A DNA stretch of 64,000 bases from Pseudomonas sp. Bc-h (GCF_002080045.1 NZ_MUIN01000002.1:373251-437250); one strand, 5' to 3'; shown: positions 42,650-51,816, numbered from the stretch's first letter. Notes: generated by a model not told the origin, from the letters alone. Numbers and translations are program-made.

Positions 42650-44748
42650 TGCTCGATCCTGCCGACCAACCCCTGCCGCCGTTGCGCGAGGACTTGCGCC
42701 TGAGCGAGGCGGCCCCTGGCGCCAGCGGCGAACCGGCATGGGTGATTCAAGACACCGTGGTCAACCGGTTTTACCGCATCGGCTGGCTGGAGTTCGAATG
42801 CCTGCTGCGTTGGGGGCAGCAGTCGGCGCGACAGATCAGCCAGCAGATCGCAGAACGCACCGCACTCAAGCCTGATGTCGAGCAAGTCCTCGACTTTCGG
42901 CAGTTTCTCGAACAGCACCAGTTGCTGCGCGCAGGCCCCGCCGCCCTCGCCCGGCTTCAGGCCAAGGGCGAGCAAGTCAGCTGGTTGAGCTGGAACTGGT
43001 GGCTGCATCACTATCTGTTTTTCCGCATTCCGCTGCTGCGCCCGCAACGGCCATTGCAGCACTTGGCCCATGCCCTGCGCTGGCTGTTTCATCCGTTTAC
43101 CGGGATCCTGGTGTTTTGCCTGAGCCTGCTGGGTGTGGTGCTGGTCCTGCAGCAGTGGGACAGCTTCACCCATGCTGTGGTCGAGTCGTTTTCCACCGAA
43201 GGCCTGTTCAGTTTCGCCCTGGCGCTGATCGTCGCCAAGACACTGCACGAGTTGGGGCATGCCTTGGTGGCGACCCGGCTGGGATTGCGCGTCGGGCATA
43301 TGGGCATCGCCTTCGTGGTGCTGTGGCCGATGCTCTACACCGATACTGGCGAGAGCTGGAAACTGCGCCGTTCACGGCAACGGCTAGCGATTGCCGCGGC
43401 CGGTATCGTCACCGAGTTGTCGCTTGCCGGGCTCTCGACCCTGGGTTGGGCCCTCTGCGACCCCGGCGCGCTGCGCAATGCGTTGTTGTATCTGGCGACC
43501 ACCAGCTGGCTGCTGTCGCTGGCACTCAATGCCAGCCCGTTCATGCGTTTTGACGGTTACTTCATTCTTTCCGATCTGCTGGACTTTCCCAATCTGCACG
43601 AACGCGCGTCGGCACTGGCACGGGTCACCTTGCGACGCAATCTGCTGGGGCTGGACGAGGATTGGCCGGAAGCGTTCGCCACAGGCAAGCGGCGAATGCT
43701 GGTCACGTTCGCAATCGTCACCTGGTTGTACCGTCTGGTGCTGTTTCTCGGGATCGCGCTGGCGGTGTATCTGTTCTTCTTCAAGCTGCTGGGGATCTTT
43801 CTGTTCATGGTCGAACTGTCGTGGTTTATCGCCATGCCGGTGGTACGCGAGTTGCGCCACTGGTGGACCCATCGCGCGGCGGTCCCCGCGAGTCGCAAGA
43901 TTGTGTTTTACGCGCTGGCAGCGCTGGTCCTGGTGGGCCTGGCGATGCCCTGGCGGACTCAGATCGACGCGGTTGGTGTGGCTCGCGCCGAGCATCAGCT
44001 GCGGGTGTTCGCGCCCTACCCGGCCCGCCTGCAATCGATTCACGACGCGGGCCAGGTCACCACCGGCGAGGTGCTGGTGACCCTCGACGAGCCGGACATT
44101 GCCTTGCGCGTTTCGAGCAGCGAAGCCAACGCCCGAAGCTACGAAGCGCGGTTGTCCGGCTTGCTGGCCGATCCCGGCGGGCTGGCCGAAGACGCCGTGA
44201 CCCGGCAACGGCTCAACGTGCAGTTCGAGGAAGCCCGCGCCGCTCGCTCGGAAATTGCCCGGTTGAACCTGCAGACGTCCTTTGCCGGACTGTGGCTGGA
44301 CGTCAACCCGGACCTGAAAACCGGCCAATGGGTCGGTCGCGATGAGTCGCTGGGGGTGCTGATCGACCCGCGCAGCTGGCAGATAGACGCTTACGTGGCA
44401 CAGGATCAGGTGCACCGCATGACCGTCGGCGATCACGTGCGCTTCTATCCCGACGGCCAGACCACGCCGCTCAGTGGTGTGGTACGGGTCATCGGCAGCA
44501 CCCGCGCCAGTCAGTTGTCGCACAAGATGTTGTCTTCACGGTACGGCGGCCCTGTACCGGCCACCGCCGAGGAGCACTCCGTGGTGCCCAGCGCCGCGCT
44601 GTTTCAGGTACTGGTTCAGCTGGATACGCCACCGGCGAGCCTTCGGGAAACCCGTGGCCACCTGAAAATCGACGGTGAACGGCGCAGCCTGTTGGGGGAT
44701 GGCGCGACGCAATTGCTGGCGGTGCTGATGCGAGAAAGCGGCTTCTGA
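42649..44748 (+). CDS. PqqD-like / M50 site-2 protease-like / HlyD-like membrane fusion protein
   Basis: 699 residues from the ATG at 42649, which overlaps the previous stop as TGATG and has GGAG 9 bases upstream; the ATG at 42634 lacks a ribosome site. Residues about 26-100 look like a PqqD-like winged helix (RFYRIGWLEFECLLRWG). A multi-pass region with the M50 zinc motif HELGH (200-204) and NASPFMRFDGYF (294-305, third ligand Asp302) follows. The C-terminal ~255 residues (445-699) are periplasmic and HlyD-like, with the lipoyl half VFAPYPARLQSIHDAGQ. It occupies the place an ABC exporter would have in a type I system, yet no ATPase motif is present. Confidence 0.82.
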   Translation: MLDPADQPLPPLREDLRLSEAAPGASGEPAWVIQDTVVNRFYRIGWLEFECLLRWGQQSARQISQQIAERTALKPDVEQVLDFRQFLEQHQLLRAGPAALARLQAKGEQVSWLSWNWWLHHYLFFRIPLLRPQRPLQHLAHALRWLFHPFTGILVFCLSLLGVVLVLQQWDSFTHAVVESFSTEGLFSFALALIVAKTLHELGHALVATRLGLRVGHMGIAFVVLWPMLYTDTGESWKLRRSRQRLAIAAAGIVTELSLAGLSTLGWALCDPGALRNALLYLATTSWLLSLALNASPFMRFDGYFILSDLLDFPNLHERASALARVTLRRNLLGLDEDWPEAFATGKRRMLVTFAIVTWLYRLVLFLGIALAVYLFFFKLLGIFLFMVELSWFIAMPVVRELRHWWTHRAAVPASRKIVFYALAALVLVGLAMPWRTQIDAVGVARAEHQLRVFAPYPARLQSIHDAGQVTTGEVLVTLDEPDIALRVSSSEANARSYEARLSGLLADPGGLAEDAVTRQRLNVQFEEARAARSEIARLNLQTSFAGLWLDVNPDLKTGQWVGRDESLGVLIDPRSWQIDAYVAQDQVHRMTVGDHVRFYPDGQTTPLSGVVRVIGSTRASQLSHKMLSSRYGGPVPATAEEHSVVPSAALFQVLVQLDTPPASLRETRGHLKIDGERRSLLGDGATQLLAVLMRESGF

Positions 44749-44835
44749 CTCCGAAGATCGTGCATTCTCCCTTATGATGTGCGCCGATTGCCGTGTGCGC
44801 GGCGTACTTCTTTTCACCCCAAGCAAGAGATTTAC

Positions 44836-45216
44836 ATGTCCAGCCAAGACCTCAGCTTCCTCCCCGACCCTGATGCCGACTCCATCTCCTCCGACGTCGC
44901 GACCTTCAACGGCATCATGGTTTCAACCCAGGTCCCGACCCGCGCCGACGGCAGCCTGGAGCTGGGCGACATCACCCTGCAAAGCGAATGCACCCTGCAG
45001 GCATTGAAGGTCGCCCTGGAACGTGCAGGCAGTTCCATGGATCGGGTCATGCACCTGACCATCTACCTCACCGACATGGCCGACCGTGCGGCATTCAACG
45101 AAGTCTACAAGCGCTTCTTCGCCAAGCCATGGCCGGTGCGTGCGGCCATCGGCGTCGCAGCGCTGGCCGTCGAGGGCATGCGTGTGGAAGTGACCGCGAT
45201 GGCGGCCAAGGCCTGA
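44836..45216 (+). CDS. RidA/YjgF family protein
   Basis: 126 residues from the ATG at 44836. The fold signature is present: VSTQVPTR near the start, LQSECTLQALKVALERAGS in the middle, MHLTIYLTDMADRAAFNEVY, and the end motif VRAAIGVAALAVEGMRVEVTA with the substrate-binding Arg. RidA proteins hydrolyse reactive enamine/imine intermediates from PLP enzymes. A TATGAT at 44773-44778 could be its own -10 box, which would separate it from the secretion operon. Paralogues are common in Pseudomonas, so the specific subfamily is not assigned. Confidence 0.85.
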   Translation: MSSQDLSFLPDPDADSISSDVATFNGIMVSTQVPTRADGSLELGDITLQSECTLQALKVALERAGSSMDRVMHLTIYLTDMADRAAFNEVYKRFFAKPWPVRAAIGVAALAVEGMRVEVTAMAAKA

Positions 45217-45390
45217 GCGATAACCCGACAGCACCGCGTTCTCTTGTAACAGCACGGCTTGCCGGCGGTGGCTTCTTTGAGATCGCCACCGCCTGGGCCT
45301 GTTTCCCGCCACCGGGCAGTCCATGGATGCCGGTCGGGCGTTTCGCCGCTACAATGCGCGACTTGACCGTGACGATCCGACTAAAAAAAC

Positions 45391-47385
45391 ATGTCCCTAC
45401 CCAAGCATCATCTCGAATTGCTCAGCCCTGCGCGCGACGTAGCCATCGCTCGCGAGGCCATTCTGCACGGCGCTGACGCCATCTACATCGGCGGCCCCAG
45501 CTTCGGCGCCCGCCATAACGCCAGCAACGACGTCAGCGATATCGCTGAACTGGTGGAGTTCGCCCATCGCTACCACGCGCGGGTGTTCACCACGATCAAC
45601 ACCATCCTGCACGACAACGAACTGGAGCCGGCGCGCAAGCTCATCCACGAACTGTACGATGCCGGCGTCGATGCGCTGATCGTTCAGGATCTGGGCGTCA
45701 TGGAACTGGACATCCCGCCGATCGAGCTGCATGCCAGCACGCAAACCGACATCCGCACCCTGGAACGCGCCAAGTTCCTCGATCAGGCCGGTTTCTCGCA
45801 ACTGGTACTGGCCCGCGAGCTGAACCTGCAAGAGATCCGCGCCATTGCCGGTGAAACCGATGCCGCCATCGAGTTTTTCATCCACGGCGCGCTGTGCGTG
45901 GCCTTTTCCGGCCAGTGCAATATCTCCCACGCCCATACCGGTCGCAGCGCCAACCGCGGCGACTGCTCCCAGGCCTGCCGCCTGCCCTACACGTTGAAAG
46001 ACGATCAGGGCCGTGTGGTTGCCTTCGAAAAACACCTGCTGTCGATGAAGGACAACAACCAGAGCGCCAACATCCGCGCCCTGGTGGAAGCCGGCGTTCG
46101 CTCGTTCAAGATCGAGGGTCGTTACAAGGACATGGGCTACGTGAAGAACATCACGGCTTACTACCGTCAGCGTCTGGACGACGTGCTCGAAGACCGCCCG
46201 GACCTGGCCCGCGCTTCCAGCGGCCGTACCGCGCACTTCTTCCTGCCGGACCCGGAAAAGACCTTCCACCGCGGCAGCACCGACTACTTCGTCAGCGACC
46301 GCAAGATCGACATCGGCGCGTTCGACACCCCGACCTTCACCGGCCTGCCGGTGGGCATCGTGGAAAAGGTCGGCAAGCGCGACCTGCAAGTGGTCACTCA
46401 TGAGCCGCTGTCCAACGGCGACGGCCTCAATGTGCAGATCAAGCGTGAAGTCGTGGGTTTCCGCGCCAATATCGCCGAGCCCAAGGGCGAATTCGAAGAG
46501 GACGGCGAAAAGCGCTATCGTTACCGCGTCGAGCCCAACGAGATGCCAGCCGACCTGTACAAGGCGCGTCCCAACCATCCGCTGAACCGCAACCTGGACC
46601 ACAACTGGCAGCAGGCCTTGCAGAAGACCTCCGCCGAACGTCGAATCGGTGTGTCGTGGCAAGCGTCGCTGCGCGAAGAGCGTCTTGAACTCACCGTTAC
46701 CAGCGAAGAAGGCATCAGTGCCAGCGTTGTTCTCGACGGCCCGTTCGGCGCTGCCAACAAGCCGGAACAGGCACTGGATCAGCTGCGCGACCTGCTGGGG
46801 CAACTGGGCACCACCCAATACCACGCGACCGACGTCAGACTCGATGCGCCGCAGGCATTCTTCATCCCCAACTCTCAGCTCAAGGCCCTGCGTCGCGAGG
46901 TCATCGAAGCGTTGACCGCTGCACGCGTCGCCGCTCATCCACGGGGCGGTCGCAAGGCCGAAACCAGCCCGCCGCCGGTGTACCCGGATTCGCACCTGTC
47001 GTTCCTGGCCAACGTCTACAACCAGAAAGCCCGCGACTTCTACCATCGGCATGGTGTGAAACTGATCGATGCCGCCTACGAGGCTCACGAAGAGACGGGT
47101 GAAGTGCCGGTGATGATCACCAAGCACTGCCTGCGTTTCTCCTTCAACCTGTGCCCGAAACAGGCCAAAGGCGTGACCGGCGTGCGTACCAAGGTCGAGC
47201 CGATGCAACTCATCCACGGCGATGAGGTGCTGACCTTGAAGTTCGACTGCAAACCCTGCGAGATGCACATCATCGGCAAGATGAAAGGCCACATCCTCAA
47301 CCTGCCACAACCGGGCAGCACGCCGGTGGTGGGTCACATCAGCCCGGCTGACCTGCTCAAGACCATTCCTCGCGGGACGCATTGA
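45391..47385 (+). CDS. rlhA: Peptidase U32 family protein, RlhA-type 23S rRNA hydroxylase
   Basis: 664 residues, close to E. coli RlhA/YdcP. The U32 domain covers about 5-290, with ELLSPARD at the start and the cysteine cluster CVAFSGQCNIS then NRGDCSQACR. A DUF3656 domain follows (about 380-500), and the C-terminal part carries more cysteines (CLRFSFNLCPK and CKPCEMH), as expected for an iron-sulfur-dependent hydroxylase. E. coli RlhA hydroxylates C2501 of 23S rRNA. A TACAAT at 45350-45355 may be the -10 box. No classical ribosome site precedes the ATG. Confidence 0.85.
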   Translation: MSLPKHHLELLSPARDVAIAREAILHGADAIYIGGPSFGARHNASNDVSDIAELVEFAHRYHARVFTTINTILHDNELEPARKLIHELYDAGVDALIVQDLGVMELDIPPIELHASTQTDIRTLERAKFLDQAGFSQLVLARELNLQEIRAIAGETDAAIEFFIHGALCVAFSGQCNISHAHTGRSANRGDCSQACRLPYTLKDDQGRVVAFEKHLLSMKDNNQSANIRALVEAGVRSFKIEGRYKDMGYVKNITAYYRQRLDDVLEDRPDLARASSGRTAHFFLPDPEKTFHRGSTDYFVSDRKIDIGAFDTPTFTGLPVGIVEKVGKRDLQVVTHEPLSNGDGLNVQIKREVVGFRANIAEPKGEFEEDGEKRYRYRVEPNEMPADLYKARPNHPLNRNLDHNWQQALQKTSAERRIGVSWQASLREERLELTVTSEEGISASVVLDGPFGAANKPEQALDQLRDLLGQLGTTQYHATDVRLDAPQAFFIPNSQLKALRREVIEALTAARVAAHPRGGRKAETSPPPVYPDSHLSFLANVYNQKARDFYHRHGVKLIDAAYEAHEETGEVPVMITKHCLRFSFNLCPKQAKGVTGVRTKVEPMQLIHGDEVLTLKFDCKPCEMHIIGKMKGHILNLPQPGSTPVVGHISPADLLKTIPRGTH

Positions 47386-47395
47386 GGTAACAGCT

Positions 47396-47427
47396 ACCGA
47401 ACCGGCGAATACCATCGCCGGTTCGGT
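47396..47427. terminator. Perfect 13-bp hairpin between convergent genes
   Basis: ACCGAACCGGCGA (47396-47408) pairs exactly with TCGCCGGTTCGGT (47415-47427) around a 6-base loop. It lies 10 bases after the rlhA stop and ahead of the convergent ABC gene end. There is no T-run on either side, so termination is likely from position and strength but not certain. Confidence 0.55.
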
Positions 47428-47483
47428 CTGGCCTATCCATTACCTGATGCCCGAGCACAAAACCTGGGCGACTTGTCCTCCGG

Positions 47484-48575
47484 TCAGAGACTGCTGCGCA
47501 GTATCAGGGCGTCGCTGTCGCTCCACTCTGCAAACACCTTCTGCCCACCGACCAGCCCCAGACGGTTGTAGTCGGCGTAGCTCTTCTGTACCTGCACTTC
47601 CAGACCCTCACTCCCTTCAAGGTAAAGGTTGACCATCGAACCGATGAACTCCTCACCCACCACGCTGCACGCCAGATGGTTACGCTTCGAGGGTTGCAGC
47701 GTCAGATCGATGTGTTCGGCACTGATGCACACCGCCACCTGTTCGCCAACCTCTGCCTGCTTGTCACCCGGCGGCCGGGCCAGCAAACCACCGTGCTTTG
47801 ATTCGAGCTGCACCAGACCGTTAGGGTCGAGCCCGACGACCGTCGCGCCGAGGATGTTCTTGCCACCAATGAACTCAGCGACAAAGCGATTGTGCGGCTC
47901 AAGGAAAATCTCCTTCGGCGTGCCAATCTGCTCCACCCTGCCCTTGCTCATGATCACTACGCGATCCGCCATGGCGAAGGCTTCGGACTGGCTGTGGGTG
48001 ACATAAACGAAAGTGATGCCCAAGTCTTTCTGCAAACCGGTCAGGACACCCTGCATGCGCACGGAAAGGTGGGTGTCGAGGGCACTGAGCGGTTCATCCA
48101 GTAATAGCATCGGCGGTTCGGTGACCAGCGAACGGGCCAATGCAACGCGCTGCCGCTGGCCTCCGGACAGCATGCTGATATCCCGTGAGGCAAACTCCTG
48201 CAACCCCAGACGTTCCAGCCATTCCAGGGCTTTGGTGCGCCGCGCGGCCTTGGCCATGCCGCGCATACGCAGGCCGAACTCGACGTTTTCCAGCACGTTC
48301 AAGAACGGAAACAGCGCCAGGTTCTGCCACACCAGCGGCGTTTCCCGTTGCCACGAGTACAGGTCGTTGATGCGCTCACCGTTAAGGCGAATTTCGCCTT
48401 CGCTCGGCTTGTCCAGCCCGGCGAGCATGCGCAGGGTCGTGGTCTTGCCGCAGCCGCTGGAACCCATGATGGCGACGAACTCGCCCTTGTGAATCTCCAG
48501 GTTCAAGCGTTCCACCGCGACGTAGCTGCCGAAATGCTTGACCACGTTATCGAATACCACCAGCGGCTGGTTCAT
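47484..48575 (-). CDS. ABC importer ATPase, spermidine/putrescine (PotA) type
   Basis: 363 residues from the ATG at 48575 (AGGA 7 bases upstream). Walker A GSSGCGKTT, signature LSGGQRQR, Walker B MLLLDEP and the switch His in VTHSQ are all intact. A C-terminal TOBE domain (about 285-360) follows, as in PotA. It is the last gene of a binding protein-permease-permease-ATPase operon whose promoter shares an 18-bp element with creatinase and creatininase. I infer the cargo is creatinine, creatine or a related guanidino compound; polyamine uptake is the alternative. Confidence 0.85.
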   Translation of the reverse strand: MNQPLVVFDNVVKHFGSYVAVERLNLEIHKGEFVAIMGSSGCGKTTTLRMLAGLDKPSEGEIRLNGERINDLYSWQRETPLVWQNLALFPFLNVLENVEFGLRMRGMAKAARRTKALEWLERLGLQEFASRDISMLSGGQRQRVALARSLVTEPPMLLLDEPLSALDTHLSVRMQGVLTGLQKDLGITFVYVTHSQSEAFAMADRVVIMSKGRVEQIGTPKEIFLEPHNRFVAEFIGGKNILGATVVGLDPNGLVQLESKHGGLLARPPGDKQAEVGEQVAVCISAEHIDLTLQPSKRNHLACSVVGEEFIGSMVNLYLEGSEGLEVQVQKSYADYNRLGLVGGQKVFAEWSDSDALILRSSL

Positions 48576-48611
48576 GGTTGAATCCTGCAAGTCGTGAGAT
48601 GGGGAATGGGC

Positions 48612-49412
48612 TCAGGCATTGGCAGGCTTCTTCTGCCGGCGCATGAGCAACAGTTGCGCGAGGATCACCAGGGTCATGGTGGTGATGAAGACGATCGTGC
48701 CGATGGCGTTGATCGTCGGGCTGACTTGGCCTTGCAGGGTATTGAGAATGCGCACCGGCACCGTTTCGTTGAGCCCGGAAACAAACCAGGCCACTGCGAA
48801 TTCGTCAAAAGACACCGCCATGGTCACGAACAGCGCGGCAAAGATGCTCGGTGCGGTAAACGGCAGGATCACGAAACGCATAGCCTTCCATTGGTTCGCC
48901 CCCAGATTCCAGGCGGCGGCCTCAATGTTCGGGTCCATCTGCGCCAGACGCATGCGGATCACGGCCATGGCGAACGGTGCGCACATTACGATATGGCTGA
49001 TCATCACTGCGTAGATCTCGCCGGACAGCCCGATGCGCGAGAGGAACGACAACATCGCCAGGCCCATGATCACCACCGGAATGGTCGGCGGCAGCAACGC
49101 CAGCGCCATGTACACCGACTTGCCGAAGAACAGATAGCGAAAGTCGGTATACGCGGCCGTGAACCCCAGCAATGTGGACACCAGCGCCACCACCAGTGCT
49201 ACCAACAAGCTGTTGCCAAACGCCCGCCAGATTGCAGGGTCCGCTGCGACGGTTTCGTACCAGTGCAGACTGAACCCGCCCAGCGGCAGGGACGGAAAGC
49301 GGTCGATGTTGAACGAAAACACGAAGCTGCCGACGATGGGCGTGAAGATGAATACGAACACCAGAACGACGAAGCCGCGCAATGTGAGGTTGATCAACCG
49401 ATGCTCGTTCAT
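48612..49412 (-). CDS. ABC importer permease, PotC type
   Basis: 266 residues from the ATG at 49412, coupled by ATGA to the other permease. Six transmembrane helices with the cytoplasmic EAA loop EAAAWNLGANQWKAMRFVILP (about residues 168-188). This is the smaller, PotC/PotI-like subunit. The longer reading frame into the upstream gene is in the wrong frame for that gene and has no start signal. Confidence 0.87.
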   Translation of the reverse strand: MNEHRLINLTLRGFVVLVFVFIFTPIVGSFVFSFNIDRFPSLPLGGFSLHWYETVAADPAIWRAFGNSLLVALVVALVSTLLGFTAAYTDFRYLFFGKSVYMALALLPPTIPVVIMGLAMLSFLSRIGLSGEIYAVMISHIVMCAPFAMAVIRMRLAQMDPNIEAAAWNLGANQWKAMRFVILPFTAPSIFAALFVTMAVSFDEFAVAWFVSGLNETVPVRILNTLQGQVSPTINAIGTIVFITTMTLVILAQLLLMRRQKKPANA

Positions 49413-50338
49413 GCGCGCCTCCGATAGGCAAACTTCACCGAAACGAAAGCGACGATCAACAGCGTGACGATCATCATCGTGGCGATCACCGCTGCCCTCG
49501 GCCATTGCTGCCCGGATTTGGTGGTGTCGGTAATCAGGGTGCTTAAAGTCGGCGGCTGCCCTCCGCCCAGGTACAGCGGGCTGACGAAGTCGCCGAAGGT
49601 CAGGATGAAGCAGAACAACGCCGCCACCACGATGCCGATCCGTGCCGCCGGGATCACTACCAGAAACACCGTACGCACGCGCCCGGCGCCAAGGTTGTGG
49701 GCGGCTTCGATCATTGATCGGTCCAGGTACATCAGGCTGAACAGTTGCAGCAGCACCACCAACGGCAGGCACAAGGTGAAATACCCTACGTAGCTGCCGA
49801 ATGTGGTGTTGAGCATCGGCAGCGGCCCAAACCCGAGATACCCGAAGGCCGCGTTCAAAATGCCGTTATCGCTGAGAAACACCTGCCACGAATACGTGCG
49901 CACCAGATAGCTGGTGAAGAACGGAGTCACCAGCAGCAGGATCAGCAACTGTCTGGCCGAATCGCGAAACTTGAACGCGATCGTGTAAGCGCACGGAAAC
50001 GCCACCGCGCTGACCAGAACCGTGGCCCCTGCGGCCATGGCGAAGGTATGCGCGTAGGCATCCCAGAAGAACTCCCGACCCAGCATGTAGCGCCAGTTCG
50101 TCCACTCGAACGCCGGGACCATGCGGAAGTTGCGCACCTGCCAAAAGCTGATGGTCAGCAGAAACAGCAGCGGAAATACAAAGAAGATCATTTGCCAGAT
50201 CAGGATCGGCAGCGAAAACCCGACGCGGTACCACGGCAGTCGCAGCGTTCGCCTTCGACCGGGTACACAAGCATCAGCCTGCAGAGTGACCCTCTCTGCG
50301 CTGCTCGGATCGGCTTGTTTCAGTTTGTCCGACATCAT
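49409..50338 (-). CDS. ABC importer permease, PotB type
   Basis: 309 residues from the ATG at 50338 (GGAGG 8 bases upstream). About 45 residues of variable, polar N-terminus precede six helices; the EAA loop IEAAHNLGAGRVRTVFLVVIP lies near residues 212-232. It begins 23 bases after the substrate-binding protein stop and overlaps the PotC-type gene by 4 bases. Confidence 0.87.
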   Translation of the reverse strand: MMSDKLKQADPSSAERVTLQADACVPGRRRTLRLPWYRVGFSLPILIWQMIFFVFPLLFLLTISFWQVRNFRMVPAFEWTNWRYMLGREFFWDAYAHTFAMAAGATVLVSAVAFPCAYTIAFKFRDSARQLLILLLVTPFFTSYLVRTYSWQVFLSDNGILNAAFGYLGFGPLPMLNTTFGSYVGYFTLCLPLVVLLQLFSLMYLDRSMIEAAHNLGAGRVRTVFLVVIPAARIGIVVAALFCFILTFGDFVSPLYLGGGQPPTLSTLITDTTKSGQQWPRAAVIATMMIVTLLIVAFVSVKFAYRRRA

Positions 50339-50361
50339 CGCAGTCCCCTCCCCACGCCGGC

Positions 50362-51489
50362 TCACGCGCCCTTGTACTGCGACCAGAAGTCGTTCCAGTC
50401 CTCCAGGTTTTGCTGGATCGGTAACTCGCGGTACTTGATGCGCCCGTCGCGGATGTCATCCATGACATTGCGTTGAGCTATGACCATGCCCTGGCGCCTG
50501 GCCTCCGCAGGATCGTTCTTGTTCAGCAGGTCCCAGCCGCGCTTGTTGGGGATCAGCGCCGGATACGCGGCCATTTTTGCCGACTTCACCTGGCCTTCCG
50601 GTGAAGTGATGTACTGAATGAATTTCTTTGCCAGGTCCGGGCTGTGGGCCTTTTTCGCAATGCAGTAGGATTCGGTCCATTGCAGCCCGCCCTCCTCCGG
50701 AATCACGGTTTTGACTGGCGCCCCTGCCCGCTGCAGAACCCCGGTGATCCAGTCGCCGATGCCGCACATGGTGTGGATCTGGCCATTTTTCAACGATGAG
50801 AACGTGCCGCCATAATCGAAGAAACCGCCGATCTGCCCGCGCAGGCTCATGGTCTTGTCCTGCAGCGTCTGCCACTGGGCGGCGTTGATGTCGTAGGGAC
50901 GGGAATTGCCATTGAGCAAGCTCAACTGCCCCAAGTTTGGCAGGTGCCAGTCGAAGTGCCCGACCTTGCCCTTGAGGCTTTCATCCCAGAACAGGTTGTA
51001 ACTGCGCACTCTGGACTCAGGAATCAGCTGGGTGTTGAAGGCGATGCCCAGGAAGCCGAACCGGATCAGCACCGAGTACAGCTTGTCGCCCTGCCAGTGG
51101 CCGGGAAAATGCTGGAATTCGGGGTAGAAGTCGTCGAAGGGATAATCGGCGGGGTCCAGTTGTTCGATGTATTCGGCGGCATTGAGCTGCTGTACGTATT
51201 CGGCGTCGGAGAGGATCAGGTCGAAGGTGCCGGGCGGTGACTGGGATATCAGCCCCAGCATGTTGTCGCCACCGGTGTAGTACTTGGCGCGGACCTTGAC
51301 CGCGTACTGGCGCTCGAAATCGGCGACGATGTCAGGCTCGGCGTGACCAGCCCAGGCCAGGATCACCAACTCCTTTTCCGCTGCGGCAAAGCTGCGCAGC
51401 GGCAGCAGCCCCGACAAGGCAGCTGTGCCCGCCAGTACGCCGCTGCCCTTGAGAAATGTGCGGCGTGAAAGCTCGATGCGCTTGCTCAT
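50362..51489 (-). CDS. Periplasmic substrate-binding protein, PotD/PotF type, Tat-exported
   Basis: 375 residues from the ATG at 51489 (GGGGA 7 bases upstream). The N-terminus has a twin-arginine motif SRRTFLK (8-14) and an Ala-rich hydrophobic stretch cut near SFAAA. The mature protein is an extracellular solute-binding fold close to PotD/PotF (LVILAWAGHAEPDIVADFE, then AEYVQQLNAAEYIEQLD). It is the first gene of the importer operon. Its promoter region contains the element at 51608-51625, identical to the one upstream of creatinase. Confidence 0.87.
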   Translation of the reverse strand: MSKRIELSRRTFLKGSGVLAGTAALSGLLPLRSFAAAEKELVILAWAGHAEPDIVADFERQYAVKVRAKYYTGGDNMLGLISQSPPGTFDLILSDAEYVQQLNAAEYIEQLDPADYPFDDFYPEFQHFPGHWQGDKLYSVLIRFGFLGIAFNTQLIPESRVRSYNLFWDESLKGKVGHFDWHLPNLGQLSLLNGNSRPYDINAAQWQTLQDKTMSLRGQIGGFFDYGGTFSSLKNGQIHTMCGIGDWITGVLQRAGAPVKTVIPEEGGLQWTESYCIAKKAHSPDLAKKFIQYITSPEGQVKSAKMAAYPALIPNKRGWDLLNKNDPAEARRQGMVIAQRNVMDDIRDGRIKYRELPIQQNLEDWNDFWSQYKGA

Positions 51490-51607
51490 TGATGTGTCCC
51501 CGACTGATCGAAAGATGCCTGTGCCCGTCATTCCTTGCAGCGCTGAATGTGTTCCTCCTTTGTCGACGGGAATTGCAGCAGATCGCTATCAGGTTTTTTT
51601 GTGCAAA

Positions 51608-51625
51608 TCCGACCTGTAATTGGCC
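51608..51625 (-). promoter_or_regulatory. Shared operator-like element upstream of the ABC importer
   Basis: Reads GGCCAATTACAGGTCGGA on the minus strand, 118 bases before the binding-protein start. It is identical over 18 bases to the element before creatinase (58372-58389), and similarity extends further downstream into an A-run (CACAAAAAA). One of two copies in the 327-base divergent region 51490-51816. Confidence 0.65.
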
Positions 51626-51690
51626 GGAACCGCCCTGTGGATCCCATCTGACACGCGCGAATTAGAGCGGCCGCAGGCAAAGGGTGATTT

Positions 51691-51708
51691 TGTCAATTAC
51701 AGGTCGGA
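51691..51708 (+). promoter_or_regulatory. Shared operator-like element upstream of creatininase
   Basis: Reads TGTCAATTACAGGTCGGA on the plus strand, 108 bases before the creatininase start. It has the same orientation relative to its gene as the copy at 51608-51625 has to the importer operon, so the divergent region carries one element per promoter. Confidence 0.65.
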
Positions 51709-51816
51709 AACAGACAACTGGGCGTCGGTTGGATCTGATCGAATCACTGCATTCGGTTCAGGGATTTCGCCAGGCGGGCAATCCTGAGACAGCCAGCAAA
51801 AACGGAGGATGCACCC

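Noticed and set aside
45397..47415. 672-codon minus-strand frame opposite rlhA
   Set aside because: The plus strand has a complete, well-conserved U32 protein. The opposite frame shows no domain and arises from GC-rich codon use.
47484..51489. Plain spermidine/putrescine uptake operon
   Set aside because: The family match is real, but the shared creatinase-type promoter element and location make a creatinine-pathway substrate more likely, so I did not assign pot gene symbols.
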